From: Donghicola eburneus | Lineage (GTDB): Bacteria > Pseudomonadota > Alphaproteobacteria > Rhodobacterales > Rhodobacteraceae | Assembly: GCF_900115865.1 (NCBI RefSeq) | Contig: NZ_FOXY01000006.1 | Span: 1-64,000, forward strand | DNA length: 64,000 nucleotides | Direction of reading: 5' to 3' | Shown: piece by piece, positions 1 to 7,183 of the stretch | Layout: each line of letters begins with the position of its first letter | Numbering within the stretch: the first letter of the stretch is position 1 | The notes under the pieces: model-generated | Database searches by the model: none | What the model was told of the DNA's origin: nothing | What the model saw: only the letters and a program-made list of their open reading frames with translations | Position numbers and translations under genes: made by a program

Positions 1-584
1 CTGCATTAGCCTTTGTTGCGTTTCGTCTGGTTCAGGCTGTTGGAGCATCGGCCATGCTGGTGGCCACCTTCGCGACCGTGCGCGACGTATATGCCAATCG
101 TCCCGAAGGTGCCGTCATCTACGGCCTTTTCAGTTCGATGCTGGCGTTCGTGCCTGCGCTCGGCCCTATAGCCGGTGCGCTGATCGGCGAGTTTTGGGGA
201 TGGCAGGCGATCTTCATCACACTGGCTGCACTGGCTTCGCTCGCACTCTTAAACGCCAGTTTCAGGTGGCATGAAACCCGACCGTTGGATCAGGCCAGAA
301 CGCAACGATCTGTTTTGCCGATCTTCGCGAGTCCGGCCTTTTGGGTTTACACGGTCGGATTTAGTGCCGGCATGGGCACATTCTTCGTTTTCTTCTCGAC
401 AGCCCCCCGTGTTCTCATAGGCCAAGCCGGCTATTCCGAGATCGGATTTAGCTTGGCCTTCGCGACTGTCGCGCTGGTCATGGTCACGACAACCCGCTTC
501 GCAAAGTCCTTCGTTGCCAAATGGGGTATCGCGGGTATACACTTGAGCGCGAGAACGGAGATTACAAGATTGTTGCTGAGGTAA
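1..584 (+). pseudogene. truncated florfenicol/chloramphenicol exporter remnant (floR-like, MFS)
   Basis: Drug:proton antiporter of the Bcr/CflA group of the major facilitator superfamily, broken here. The reading frame is open from base 3 at the window edge, so the 5' part lies outside. Translated residues such as AVGASAMLVATFATVRDVYA, the HETRPLDQ loop and SVLPIFASPAFWVYTVGFSA follow FloR/CmlA proteins as I remember them, almost residue for residue. Similarity stops abruptly after the WGIAG motif near base 536. The frame then runs into unrelated sequence and stops at 582-584, so roughly the last 150 residues (several membrane helices) are absent. It is unlikely to be functional. The +2 frame across the junction reads like the tail of another gene (see findings). 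Identification rests on recall of the family, not on an alignment. Confidence 0.8.
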
Positions 585-646
585 ATATGTAATCGCACGA
601 TGCAAAAAAATACCGCAGACGGAGCTTATCACATATTAAGTTGTCT

Positions 647-776
647 TTCCTGAGCATTGTCGACTTTGGCTTGTCAAAAATGCTGCGTACGGCATCGAAA
701 CCCGGTCTGGTGAAGCTGCACCGCGGCGACGAGCCGCCGAGCAATTGGCAGCTCAGAGCCGGAAATTGCAGCCGCC
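647..776 (+). repeat. degenerate direct repeat, copy 1 (about 130 bp)
   Basis: This stretch aligns by eye with 4680-4810 in the same orientation. Shared blocks include TGGTGAAG followed by TGCAC, a TCGAAA...CCGGT block and a GCTGCG block. Read forward, both copies can encode variants of V-D-F...G-L-x-K-x-L-R-x-A-S-K, so they look like decayed copies of one short coding or mobile-element end sequence. Copy 1 lies just downstream of the floR-like remnant. Confidence 0.6.
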
Positions 777-893
777 TGACTGCGACAAACAGCTTTTCCA
801 AGACGGAAGAATGTGAAAGCCTCAGCTGAATGATTGGAGAGCGAGCTATTTGGCGGACAGCCGGTCACTCATAACGTACAATGGAGAAGAAGC

Positions 894-1178
894 ATGGCGT
901 TTGATACAAAAACAATCGTACTGCACCAAAACGAGTTAGACTTTTTAGGAGGCAACGAGTTTGGTTGGTCTTTCGCGGATGTTGAAGCAGTTGTGAAAAA
1001 AGCGTTCGATCAAACGGCTGTTGGCGAACAAACAAATTTCAGAGCTTTTGGCGTGTCTGAAATTGTCGCTGGCAACTCTTATTCTAAGGTTGGATTCGTG
1101 GAGACGGATTCTGGCTACTTCACAATCTCTGCGAGCATGCTGGAGCATATCATCGTGACGTTCGCTCGATGGGACTGA
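894..1178 (+). CDS. hypothetical protein, 94 aa
   Basis: I do not recognise this protein. The start at 894 is chosen because GGAG (883-886) sits seven bases upstream; an upstream in-frame start at 834 has no ribosome site. The product is acidic, has no signal peptide or membrane helix, and looks like a small globular alpha/beta protein (W-S-F-A-D-V-E-A-V-V near residue 25, an aromatic segment near the end). Base composition is more AT-rich than the core genes further right, as for the two genes at 2.3-4.1 kb. It stands alone between repeat copy 1 and decayed DNA. It may be cargo of the accessory segment. Confidence 0.5.
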   Translation: MAFDTKTIVLHQNELDFLGGNEFGWSFADVEAVVKKAFDQTAVGEQTNFRAFGVSEIVAGNSYSKVGFVETDSGYFTISASMLEHIIVTFARWD

Positions 1179-2311
1179 CCATCTGCTAACCTGCACAGAA
1201 CGCTCTCATGACGGAAGCTTGGGGACACTATATTCGTCGCCTTCTCGGGCTTGCAATTGAGCGCAGATGGGGCAGTTGCACTGACTGTGTTTGCTATATT
1301 GATGACCAACATCATCATAGGGAGCGGCGCAGTCCCCGCCCTTCTCCTGAGGATGACCCGGAAATGTGCCCGGATATCGCGCTTGTAACGAATGTCAGGT
1401 CTGACGGTATGCACTGCAGCATCCGACGCCACGAATAGATGTCTCCTTTGGGCCGAGAGTGACATCTGCCGACTGTGAGCACAAGCTTCTGGTGCTGCGC
1501 CGCCGCAAGTCCGCTCTCAGCCACAAACGGACTCCTCCCGCTCCACTCATACGACCGCCCCGGTGCTCGCCCGCTTAGTCGAGTCGTCGCCCGTGCGCTT
1601 CATCGAGGGCATTCGTCCAGCGCGGTCGGATCAGGACCGTCAGGCCTTTCTCAGCAAGCGCGGGAATTCGAAGGTCGAGACGGGCGGATTGTGTAGACGG
1701 TGCAGACCAAGCAAGGCCGCCTGTCAGAGAGCGTCTGTGACTTCGTGCCGCGCATCACGGCAGATGCTCGGTCGAAGCCGCAGCAGGATGCGCGGCTGGT
1801 AATAGTGAGGAAGGCAAAGGCGTTGCTGGCGTGTTATTAGCCTTGATCACATCACCTCGATCATGTCTCTGCGCCCGTTTGGAGCCAGTTTGCGTTGGCG
1901 ACCACGGTGCCACGGCCGCCAACTTAGTTTGCTCACCTTCCCAACACGGCGCTGAATTAGGTCTGAAGACCTCACCTTTTACCTTGATCGTCGGGACCCA
2001 AGGAGAAGGTTCTCGGCAGTTCGATGAGAGGGCCCGAAAAACGACGATTCTTGAAGTCGAAATCGCGGCTCCCGGGATTTCAGCATCCCGCTAAGGCGCT
2101 CAATATCGAAACTATCAACATCGCTAGCGACAGGATCAGCATTGTCCATTCATACGGGGTCATAATCGTTAGCCTTCAACCTTGTTTCACTGTAGGTTAA
2201 ATCTCGCTATTGAGGCGTCCGGCATCGAGGCTCTGAGCGTCTGGATTGCTTAATAACGGTCCGGATGTGCGAAGGCAGCGTCCGAAGTTCATGCGCGAGG
2301 GCTATGAGACA
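1179..2311. other. about 1.1 kb without a convincing gene; decayed accessory DNA
   Basis: Only short open frames are present on either strand, and coding-looking stretches are interrupted by frame changes every 100-200 bases. One piece (1212-1388, listed separately) reads as a hydrophobic fragment. The stretch 1440-1800 looks codon-biased but no frame stays open. I see no tRNA, terminator or clear promoter. The most economical reading is a graveyard of several gene fragments left by insertions and deletions. Confidence 0.5.
1212..1388 (+). pseudogene. fragment of a membrane protein
   Basis: This frame is open for 58 codons between two stops and has no proper start. It reads G-D-T-I-F-V-A-F-S-G-L, then a roughly 20-residue hydrophobic stretch (V-A-L-T-V-F-A-I-L), then a basic tail (R-M-T-R-K-C-A-R). 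That pattern is a transmembrane helix followed by positive residues on the cytoplasmic side. I cannot name the parent family. It is probably a leftover piece, not an expressed gene. Confidence 0.3.
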
Positions 2312-3229
2312 ATGACTGGAAATCAGAAGCTTGTATCTGTAAACCCTATCCGCGCGGCCGAAGCATTCGATAAATGGAAACAGCGTCATAGGCAGATCGA
2401 GAACGACGCCGCGAAGGCGTTCTATGATCAAATTGTGTCTCGTGCTTTTGGTTCAAAAAGATCAGGCTTGGGTTTGCCGAGATCTCGCAAGACTTGGAGT
2501 GACTGGCGAACTGGGAAGATAAAGACAACAAAAAGTCTTAGCATTGAAGTTTGTTCAGCAATTCATGAAATGACAGGCTGTGATCCTACGGAAGATGGCT
2601 TATTCAAGGATCAGACCAGGAATACAACTCAAGCTATTCATTTTCGATCCCTAGCATTAAAAATACTTTCCAACGCCCCATTCGACGGAATGGAGCGCTA
2701 CGAGGTTTCAGCAACAAGTATCCATTTTAGACTGAGCGAAACCATCGAAGTAGATACAGAGATGACTGGTCGCCGAGGAACTGAGAAGTTTACTCTTGGC
2801 AGAGCAAAAGTTGGATTTCGAGAAGCACGTATTACTCTGCAAACAGACGGACAAGTTGTCCAGTCTCTCACCAATTTAGTGCCAAGCAGTCCTCCTGAAA
2901 ACGGCTCGGTTGATGGTGTTTTTCTTCAGGAACTGCCAGGTGAGCAGAGGCAATGGGTGGTGCAGCCGTTGGATGCGGGATACTTGATTGGATTGATCGC
3001 CAATGCGAAACTTGCAATGATTGACTGTAGAAAAGGTGCGAACATAAGAATTTCGATCGGAGCATTTCAGGACGACATGGATGTGAGTTTCCACCCAAAT
3101 TTTAATAATGAATTGGATCCGATACAGCAATCCCGCGCCAGGAAGCGCATAATCGCTAAAATGGTTCACGATCGGTTAAAGGGCGGCGATGACTTCATCG
3201 AGCTAAGCATTGGTGAGGCAATCGCATGA
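2312..3229 (+). CDS. unknown protein, first gene of an AT-rich two-gene cassette
   Basis: About 305 residues; I do not recognise the family. The start is uncertain: TTG 2246, ATG 2291 and ATG 2312 are in frame, and 2312 is preferred because GAGG (2297-2300) lies 11 bases upstream. The N-terminal ~80 residues are basic and helical (W-K-Q-R-H-R-Q, then W-S-D-W-R-T-G-K near residue 60), which would suit nucleic-acid binding. The remainder is mixed alpha/beta with no signal peptide or membrane helix, ending in a charged helix. It overlaps the next gene by four bases (ATGA), so the two are almost certainly translated together. AT-rich codon use differs from core genes in the window, suggesting recent transfer. 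No catalytic motif is visible. Confidence 0.7.
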   Translation: MTGNQKLVSVNPIRAAEAFDKWKQRHRQIENDAAKAFYDQIVSRAFGSKRSGLGLPRSRKTWSDWRTGKIKTTKSLSIEVCSAIHEMTGCDPTEDGLFKDQTRNTTQAIHFRSLALKILSNAPFDGMERYEVSATSIHFRLSETIEVDTEMTGRRGTEKFTLGRAKVGFREARITLQTDGQVVQSLTNLVPSSPPENGSVDGVFLQELPGEQRQWVVQPLDAGYLIGLIANAKLAMIDCRKGANIRISIGAFQDDMDVSFHPNFNNELDPIQQSRARKRIIAKMVHDRLKGGDDFIELSIGEAIA

Positions 3230-4062
3230 GGAGAAAGGTAAGCTTTGACAAAGAAGGCTCCAATGCCGCCATTGAGATTGTCAACGGAGACATGACGGAC
3301 CCAGTTGCTGCAGTAGAACGAGTTGGATTAAATCCGCAGGAATTCTTCGAGGGATTTGATTGGTCCGATATGGATTTTCGAAAAAGCGATTTGTCAAATG
3401 TTTCCTTTCTTGGTGCCATTCTTGACGGTGTATATCTTTATGAAGATCAACTTCAGACTGTCCTTGATACAAACCCAAAGTCAGTAAAAAATCTGAAGAT
3501 ATTTAGTCGGCCGCCCCCTTTGAGCGCGACGACTGATGGGATTACCGAAGAAAGGTCGTTGAAAGAGAAGCTAGACCCAATTGACAGGGTAATTTTACGT
3601 CTTCTGCAAGAAGATGGTCGGCTAACAGCGCAAGAAATGTCTAAATCAATGGGTGTTTCGTCATCTTTCGTGACTCAGAGGGTGAAGCTTCTTGAAGATC
3701 ACGGCTTGATAAAAGGTTATTGGGCAGATGTAGATGCGGAGAGAGTTGGCATTTCATCGATACTCTTTGCAATGGTGACTTTGAAAGACACATCGGAAAA
3801 AGCGCTGTCAGACTTTGAAGCTAGTTCTGCAAGAATTGAGCAAGTGCGTGCCTGCAGCCTGCTTAACGGTGAGATCGATTTTTTGCTGAAATGTATGGTC
3901 TTCGACGAGGAGGATGGTCAAAATATAATTGATAGGATTTCAAGAATTGACAACGTCATCAATGTTAAGACTCACTTGGCAATTGGAATGGGAATTAAAA
4001 AGCCGGGAATACCACTAGACGTATTGGAAGAGGCACTCGGCCAGCGCAAAACATCAGCGTAG
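3226..4062 (+). CDS. Lrp/AsnC-type regulator with an N-terminal pentapeptide-like domain
   Basis: 278 residues in two parts. Residues ~116-175 form the AsnC winged helix-turn-helix (L-D-P-I-D-R-V-I-L-R-L-L-Q, then S-S-F-V-T-Q-R-V-K-L-L-E-D-H-G). Residues ~185-265 match the AsnC ligand-sensing (RAM) domain, including the usual L-L-N-G-E-I-D-F-L-L strand. Ordinary Lrp/AsnC proteins are about 150-165 residues. Here ~115 extra residues precede the HTH, containing F-D-W-S-D-M-D-F-R-K-S-D-L-S-N-V-S-F (about residues 43-61), which has the five-residue periodicity of pentapeptide-repeat coils. It is translationally coupled to the unknown gene upstream. The likely role is DNA-binding control or sensing for that partner; the fused domain is unusual for this regulator class. 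Confidence 0.75.
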   Translation: MRRKVSFDKEGSNAAIEIVNGDMTDPVAAVERVGLNPQEFFEGFDWSDMDFRKSDLSNVSFLGAILDGVYLYEDQLQTVLDTNPKSVKNLKIFSRPPPLSATTDGITEERSLKEKLDPIDRVILRLLQEDGRLTAQEMSKSMGVSSSFVTQRVKLLEDHGLIKGYWADVDAERVGISSILFAMVTLKDTSEKALSDFEASSARIEQVRACSLLNGEIDFLLKCMVFDEEDGQNIIDRISRIDNVINVKTHLAIGMGIKKPGIPLDVLEEALGQRKTSA

Positions 4063-4252
4063 AAAAAAGCCGAGCATGGATAACAGCAAGACACCGCGTC
4101 GAAAATGAATGTAAGCGAACTCTTAGCATTTTTACATTCAAAGCACTTTGACCGCCAAAGCAAGATGTGCAACGCGTTTTCCGTTGCGGGGTTGGAAATC
4201 GAGAGAGAGGTTCCCAGCTGGCCTGACGCCGAGATATCCTGATGACCAAGCA

Positions 4253-4617
4253 ATAAAATTCACCCTCAGCGCCTCGCGTGACATTTCCTTCGACAAGCTG
4301 ATTTTGAGCCAGTCGCACGTGTTCCAAGTCAAGGCGGGCGTGTCAATCGAAGTACTGGCGGATGACATCGCTCGGCCGACGCTGCTCAGCTTCACTACCG
4401 TGCGGCCCGTACTTGACTAGAGCAACGCCGAGACTGGTATGTACACGATCTCTGCCGATGGGCGGCGGTTCCCGACGCTCGAGCTACTTTTGAAAACAAA
4501 GCGCATCAACAAGACCGTGATGGCATCCTGCATTGTGCGTACCCATGGGCTCGCCGAGTAGGACAGCCTGACGAAGGATGTCCAGCGCGCGCTGGTGTAT
4601 CCGCTCGACCAGTTCTG
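4253..4617 (+). pseudogene. degraded plasmid-type ParB/Spo0J N-terminal domain
   Basis: One frame reads F-D-K-L-I-L-S-Q-S, V-K-A-G-V-S-I-E-V-L-A-D-D-I-A-R, V-R-P-V-L-D, G-R-R-F-P-T-L-E-L-L, G-L-A-E, then P-L-D-Q-F. This follows the N-terminal ParB-like nuclease/partition domain of a protein family common on alphaproteobacterial plasmids. The frame carries in-frame TAG stops at 4418-4420 and 4558-4560. The similarity ends at P-L-D-Q-F, where the family would continue with its helix-turn-helix. No credible start precedes it. It is a dead fragment, abutting repeat copy 2, and evidence that plasmid DNA has passed through this locus. The family call is from memory of its conserved motifs. Confidence 0.7.
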
Positions 4618-4679
4618 GTCTAAACAATGCGCTGTGCGACTTTGTTCGGGCACCGCGCAGACACGTGACAATCGTCGAC

Positions 4680-4810
4680 TTCCTGCGCATTGCAGACTTA
4701 GGCCTGTAAAAAGTGCTGCGGGATGCCTCGAAAGTCCGGTTTGGTGAAGTTGCACTGCGTCGTTGTGCGATCAGCACAATGTCGGTTTAGGGCCGAAATC
4801 ACCTTGGCAA
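4680..4810 (+). repeat. degenerate direct repeat, copy 2 (about 130 bp)
   Basis: Partner of the copy at 647-776, same orientation, with substitutions and small indels, including a TAA within the shared frame. It begins just after the ParB-like pseudogene and ends about 25 bases before the core hydrolase gene, so the pair brackets the 4-kb accessory segment. Confidence 0.6.
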
Positions 4811-4836
4811 CCTTCTTCCGATATATTTGACGCAGC

Positions 4837-5469
4837 TCAGACGCGGGCGCTTGCCCAAGCCTTGGTTCGGCTCGCAAGGGCTTGGAGATGGTCCTCCAAG
4901 CTTTTGCCCGTGACGCGCTTACGAGGCTTGAGGTCGTGATCTCCATCTTCGAGCCAGTGCAGTGTGACCGCATCTGACAGGGCGTAGGTCTCGACGACTT
5001 CCCGCGTGCCGAAGGGATCTCGGGTTCCTTGGCAGATGAGGGTGGGACAGGTGATGTCCGATAGGTTTTCGCCGCGGCGATTGTCGGGCTTCTTCGGTAG
5101 ATGGAAAGGAAAGCCGAGGCACAGCAGGCCGTTGATCCGCCCCGCGTCGTAGAGGTCTTCGGCGATCAGGCTTGCTACGCGGCCGCCCATGCTTTTGCCG
5201 CCAATGATCAAGGGGCCGTCGCAGGAGAGCGCGTCTATGGCAGACAGGAATTCAGGGGCATAGGTGTCGGCTTTTGCGGGCGGACGCTTGGAGCCGCCCG
5301 TGCGACGAGCCGCCATGTAGCTGAATTCGAAACGGGCGACTCGGAAGCCTTGGTCGGCCAGCCCCTCGGCAATCATGCTCATCCAAGGGGTGTCCATCGG
5401 GGCGCCGGAGCCGTGGGCGAGGAGGATTGTCGTCCTCCCCTCCTCATCCCCGTTCAGCAGGAACTCCAT
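4837..5469 (-). CDS. alpha/beta-hydrolase family protein
   Basis: A 210-residue cytoplasmic alpha/beta hydrolase of the small KANL3/Tex30-like (dienelactone hydrolase-like) type. The start at 5469 has an upstream GGAGGG; the longer open frame beyond it is an artefact running into the next gene. Visible features: an oxyanion-type L-L-A-H-G-S-G-A motif near residue 20, the nucleophile elbow G-G-K-S-M-G-G-R near residue 95, the acid in Q-G-T-R-D-P-F near 155, and the catalytic His in D-G-D-H-D near 180. The substrate is unknown. It lies 17 bases downstream of the MYG1-family gene on the same strand, so the two are probably co-transcribed. It marks the left edge of the core region. Confidence 0.8.
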   Translation of the reverse strand: MEFLLNGDEEGRTTILLAHGSGAPMDTPWMSMIAEGLADQGFRVARFEFSYMAARRTGGSKRPPAKADTYAPEFLSAIDALSCDGPLIIGGKSMGGRVASLIAEDLYDAGRINGLLCLGFPFHLPKKPDNRRGENLSDITCPTLICQGTRDPFGTREVVETYALSDAVTLHWLEDGDHDLKPRKRVTGKSLEDHLQALASRTKAWASARV

Positions 5470-5486
5470 GGCGCCCTCCAGGCAGG

Positions 5487-6422
5487 TTAGGCAGCGCTGG
5501 TGGCGCGCTCGGCTTCTTTGACAGCCAGTTCCGCCATCTTCAGGGCCGCCTCGCGGCTGCTGGCGACAGCGATGAACAGGCCGTTGTGGCAGAACTTGGC
5601 GCCTTTGACGCCGCTGGCTTCTTCGAGCGCTTCGTCGGTCAGGCCGGCCCACGCCGCAGGTAGATCCGCGCGCTGCTCAAAGCTGTCGCCGCTGATGCGG
5701 ATGCCGCCGATGGACCAATCGTTATCACGGGGATTGATCACGAACAGCAAGTGGTCGGCGCCCGCTGCGTCGATGGCCGAGCGGAATGGCATGCCCATGG
5801 GCAGCTCCAGAATGCGCGAGGCGCCTGCGTCTGCGATCGCTTTGGCAACAATGGCCTCTGCGCGGCGCTTGGCGGCTTTCTTGGCGATCGAGGCTTCGAC
5901 GAAGGCCCCTGCGATCGGCAGCGCCTTGGCAAAGGCCTGATCGTCCGCATCGGGGCTGCGGTTGTCGAACACCGGCTTCAGGCTTTCGAGCAGAACAGAA
6001 ATCGTCAGCGAGGTCAGAGGGCCCGCCACCGACGGGTTCATGGCGCCGTTGTCCATCAGGTCGATGGGCAGCACAAAGCTCTTCTCGAAGCTGGCGTGGA
6101 TGTCTTCCAGATGCGCCTCGGGGATGTCGAGCGCACGGAGATAGTCGAGCCCGTAATGCTTCCAGATCAGACCGAAGGAGCTGTAGGGCTGCTCATCTTC
6201 GCGGGTGGGCACGGGGCGCTGGTGGTGGTCGAAGATGCGCGCCTCCGCGTCGTAGTCACGGCCCACGTCATAGATGATCTTGCCCTCGCCCGGGGTGATC
6301 CATGCGGTGTCGCGGGTGCGGACCAGTTCGGCCTCGGGGAAGAGGCGGGTCAGGATGACCGAGGACAGCAGTTCGTCCGCGTGAAAGCCGCCACTGTGGG
6401 TTACGAGGTGGGTAATGGTCAT
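5487..6422 (-). CDS. MYG1 family protein (UPF0160; DHH-like phosphoesterase/exonuclease)
   Basis: 311 residues from ATG 6422; a GTG three codons upstream (6431) is equally possible. The family hallmark T-H-S-G-x-F-H-A-D-E is at the N-terminus, followed by D-H-H-Q (near residue 70) and D-N-G (near 125), the acidic/histidine metal ligands of this DHH-related fold. The C-terminal part carries the usual F-C-H-N-G-L-F block. Eukaryotic MYG1 is a 3'-5' RNA exonuclease; the bacterial homologue's role is less well defined. Length is normal for the family. It heads a likely two-gene operon with the hydrolase downstream. Confidence 0.88.
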   Translation of the reverse strand: MTITHLVTHSGGFHADELLSSVILTRLFPEAELVRTRDTAWITPGEGKIIYDVGRDYDAEARIFDHHQRPVPTREDEQPYSSFGLIWKHYGLDYLRALDIPEAHLEDIHASFEKSFVLPIDLMDNGAMNPSVAGPLTSLTISVLLESLKPVFDNRSPDADDQAFAKALPIAGAFVEASIAKKAAKRRAEAIVAKAIADAGASRILELPMGMPFRSAIDAAGADHLLFVINPRDNDWSIGGIRISGDSFEQRADLPAAWAGLTDEALEEASGVKGAKFCHNGLFIAVASSREAALKMAELAVKEAERATSAA

Positions 6423-6639
6423 CTGGGTCACTCTGACAGGTCAGGAAATGCAAGGGGCGACCGGTGGGGTCGCCCTGAGGAAGTCATGTTCTGGGGTGTT
6501 TCAACGGCGTCAAAACTAAAATCAAGATATTGTGGCCGGCGGGCGGTTTCGCCTAAATCTGGGGATTCCACTCAGTTCAAACGATACTTCGCGAGATCTT
6601 TGCCCCGATTTCGCGACAACTTTACCCCGATTTACAAAG
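6423..6639. other. intergenic region with hairpin and short direct repeats
   Basis: Contains an 8-bp-arm hairpin, GGGCGACC (6455-6462) with GGTCGCCC (6468-6475), with no T-run on either side. It could still end the leftward transcript of the NDUFS4-like gene. Further right, CTTTRCCCCGATTT occurs twice in tandem (6598-6611 and 6620-6633, 22-bp period). No gene is seen. Confidence 0.5.
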
Positions 6640-6951
6640 TTAGTGGGTCCACGCACCGCGGCGGTTGGTGGCGAAGTTTTCTCCATAGCCGCCCTTGCGG
6701 ATGTTTGCTTTGCGGGGCTTGGGCTCGATCACTTGGGCGTCGATGCCATGCTCTTCGGCGTATTCCATCGCGGCTTCTTTGGTCGAGAAGCGCAGCTTGA
6801 CCTGGCTCTGGGTGTCTGCCGAAGAGGTCCAGCCCATCAAAGGGTCGACTTCGCGAGCGCTGGCCTGAACGAATTCCAGAATCCATTCTTTGCTTTTCGC
6901 GGTGCCCGAGGACATGGCCGTTTTGGCCGGACGATAGATGCGTGCGCGCAT
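6640..6951 (-). CDS. NDUFS4-like ETC complex I subunit
   Basis: 103 residues, start fixed by a strong AAGGAGG six bases upstream of ATG 6951. The protein begins M-R-A-R-I-Y-R-P and contains K-E-W-I-L-E-F, then W-T-S-S-A-D-T near residue 45, and ends in a basic tail (K-P-R-K-A-N-I). These are the features of the bacterial accessory complex I subunit related to human NDUFS4, which stabilises the NADH-binding arm of NADH:ubiquinone oxidoreductase. In alphaproteobacteria it is commonly encoded apart from the nuo operon, as here. No other respiratory gene is nearby. It is divergent from uvrB. Confidence 0.88.
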   Translation of the reverse strand: MRARIYRPAKTAMSSGTAKSKEWILEFVQASAREVDPLMGWTSSADTQSQVKLRFSTKEAAMEYAEEHGIDAQVIEPKPRKANIRKGGYGENFATNRRGAWTH

Positions 6952-7138
6952 GGGATGCCTCCTTAGAGTTCGGTTTCTTATCCAGAAATCGGGCGCCTTG
7001 CGCAAGTCCTGAACGGCGATTCAGCGCGCGCATTGACCGTCTTCTTGGCTTTTCTGTACCGGTGCCTCTGAAAACCGACCGGAGCCGTTGCAAGAGAGGG
7101 CAGAAATCGCGATCAATTCGGCCTCTGCCCTTGAAAGG

Positions 7139-7153
7139 GAACAAAAAGAGGAC
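7139..7153. promoter_or_regulatory. candidate LexA (SOS) box upstream of uvrB
   Basis: GAAC-N7-GGAC lies 30 bases before the uvrB start. The alphaproteobacterial LexA operator is GTTC-N7-GTTC, or GAAC-N7-GAAC on the other strand; this matches seven of eight fixed bases. uvrB is commonly in the LexA regulon, so SOS control is plausible. One mismatch leaves it uncertain. Confidence 0.35.
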
Positions 7154-7183
7154 AAGATATGCCCTGACCAAACGGAGACCTCC

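Noticed and set aside
1475..2094. Three overlapping plus-strand frames of 70-90 codons
   Set aside because: No frame is bounded by a start signal, translations look out-of-frame, and there is no family resemblance; kept only as decayed DNA.
5751..6800. 349-codon plus-strand frame across the MYG1 and NDUFS4-like genes
   Set aside because: Opposes two genes with clear motifs and ribosome sites; crosses the intergenic hairpin.
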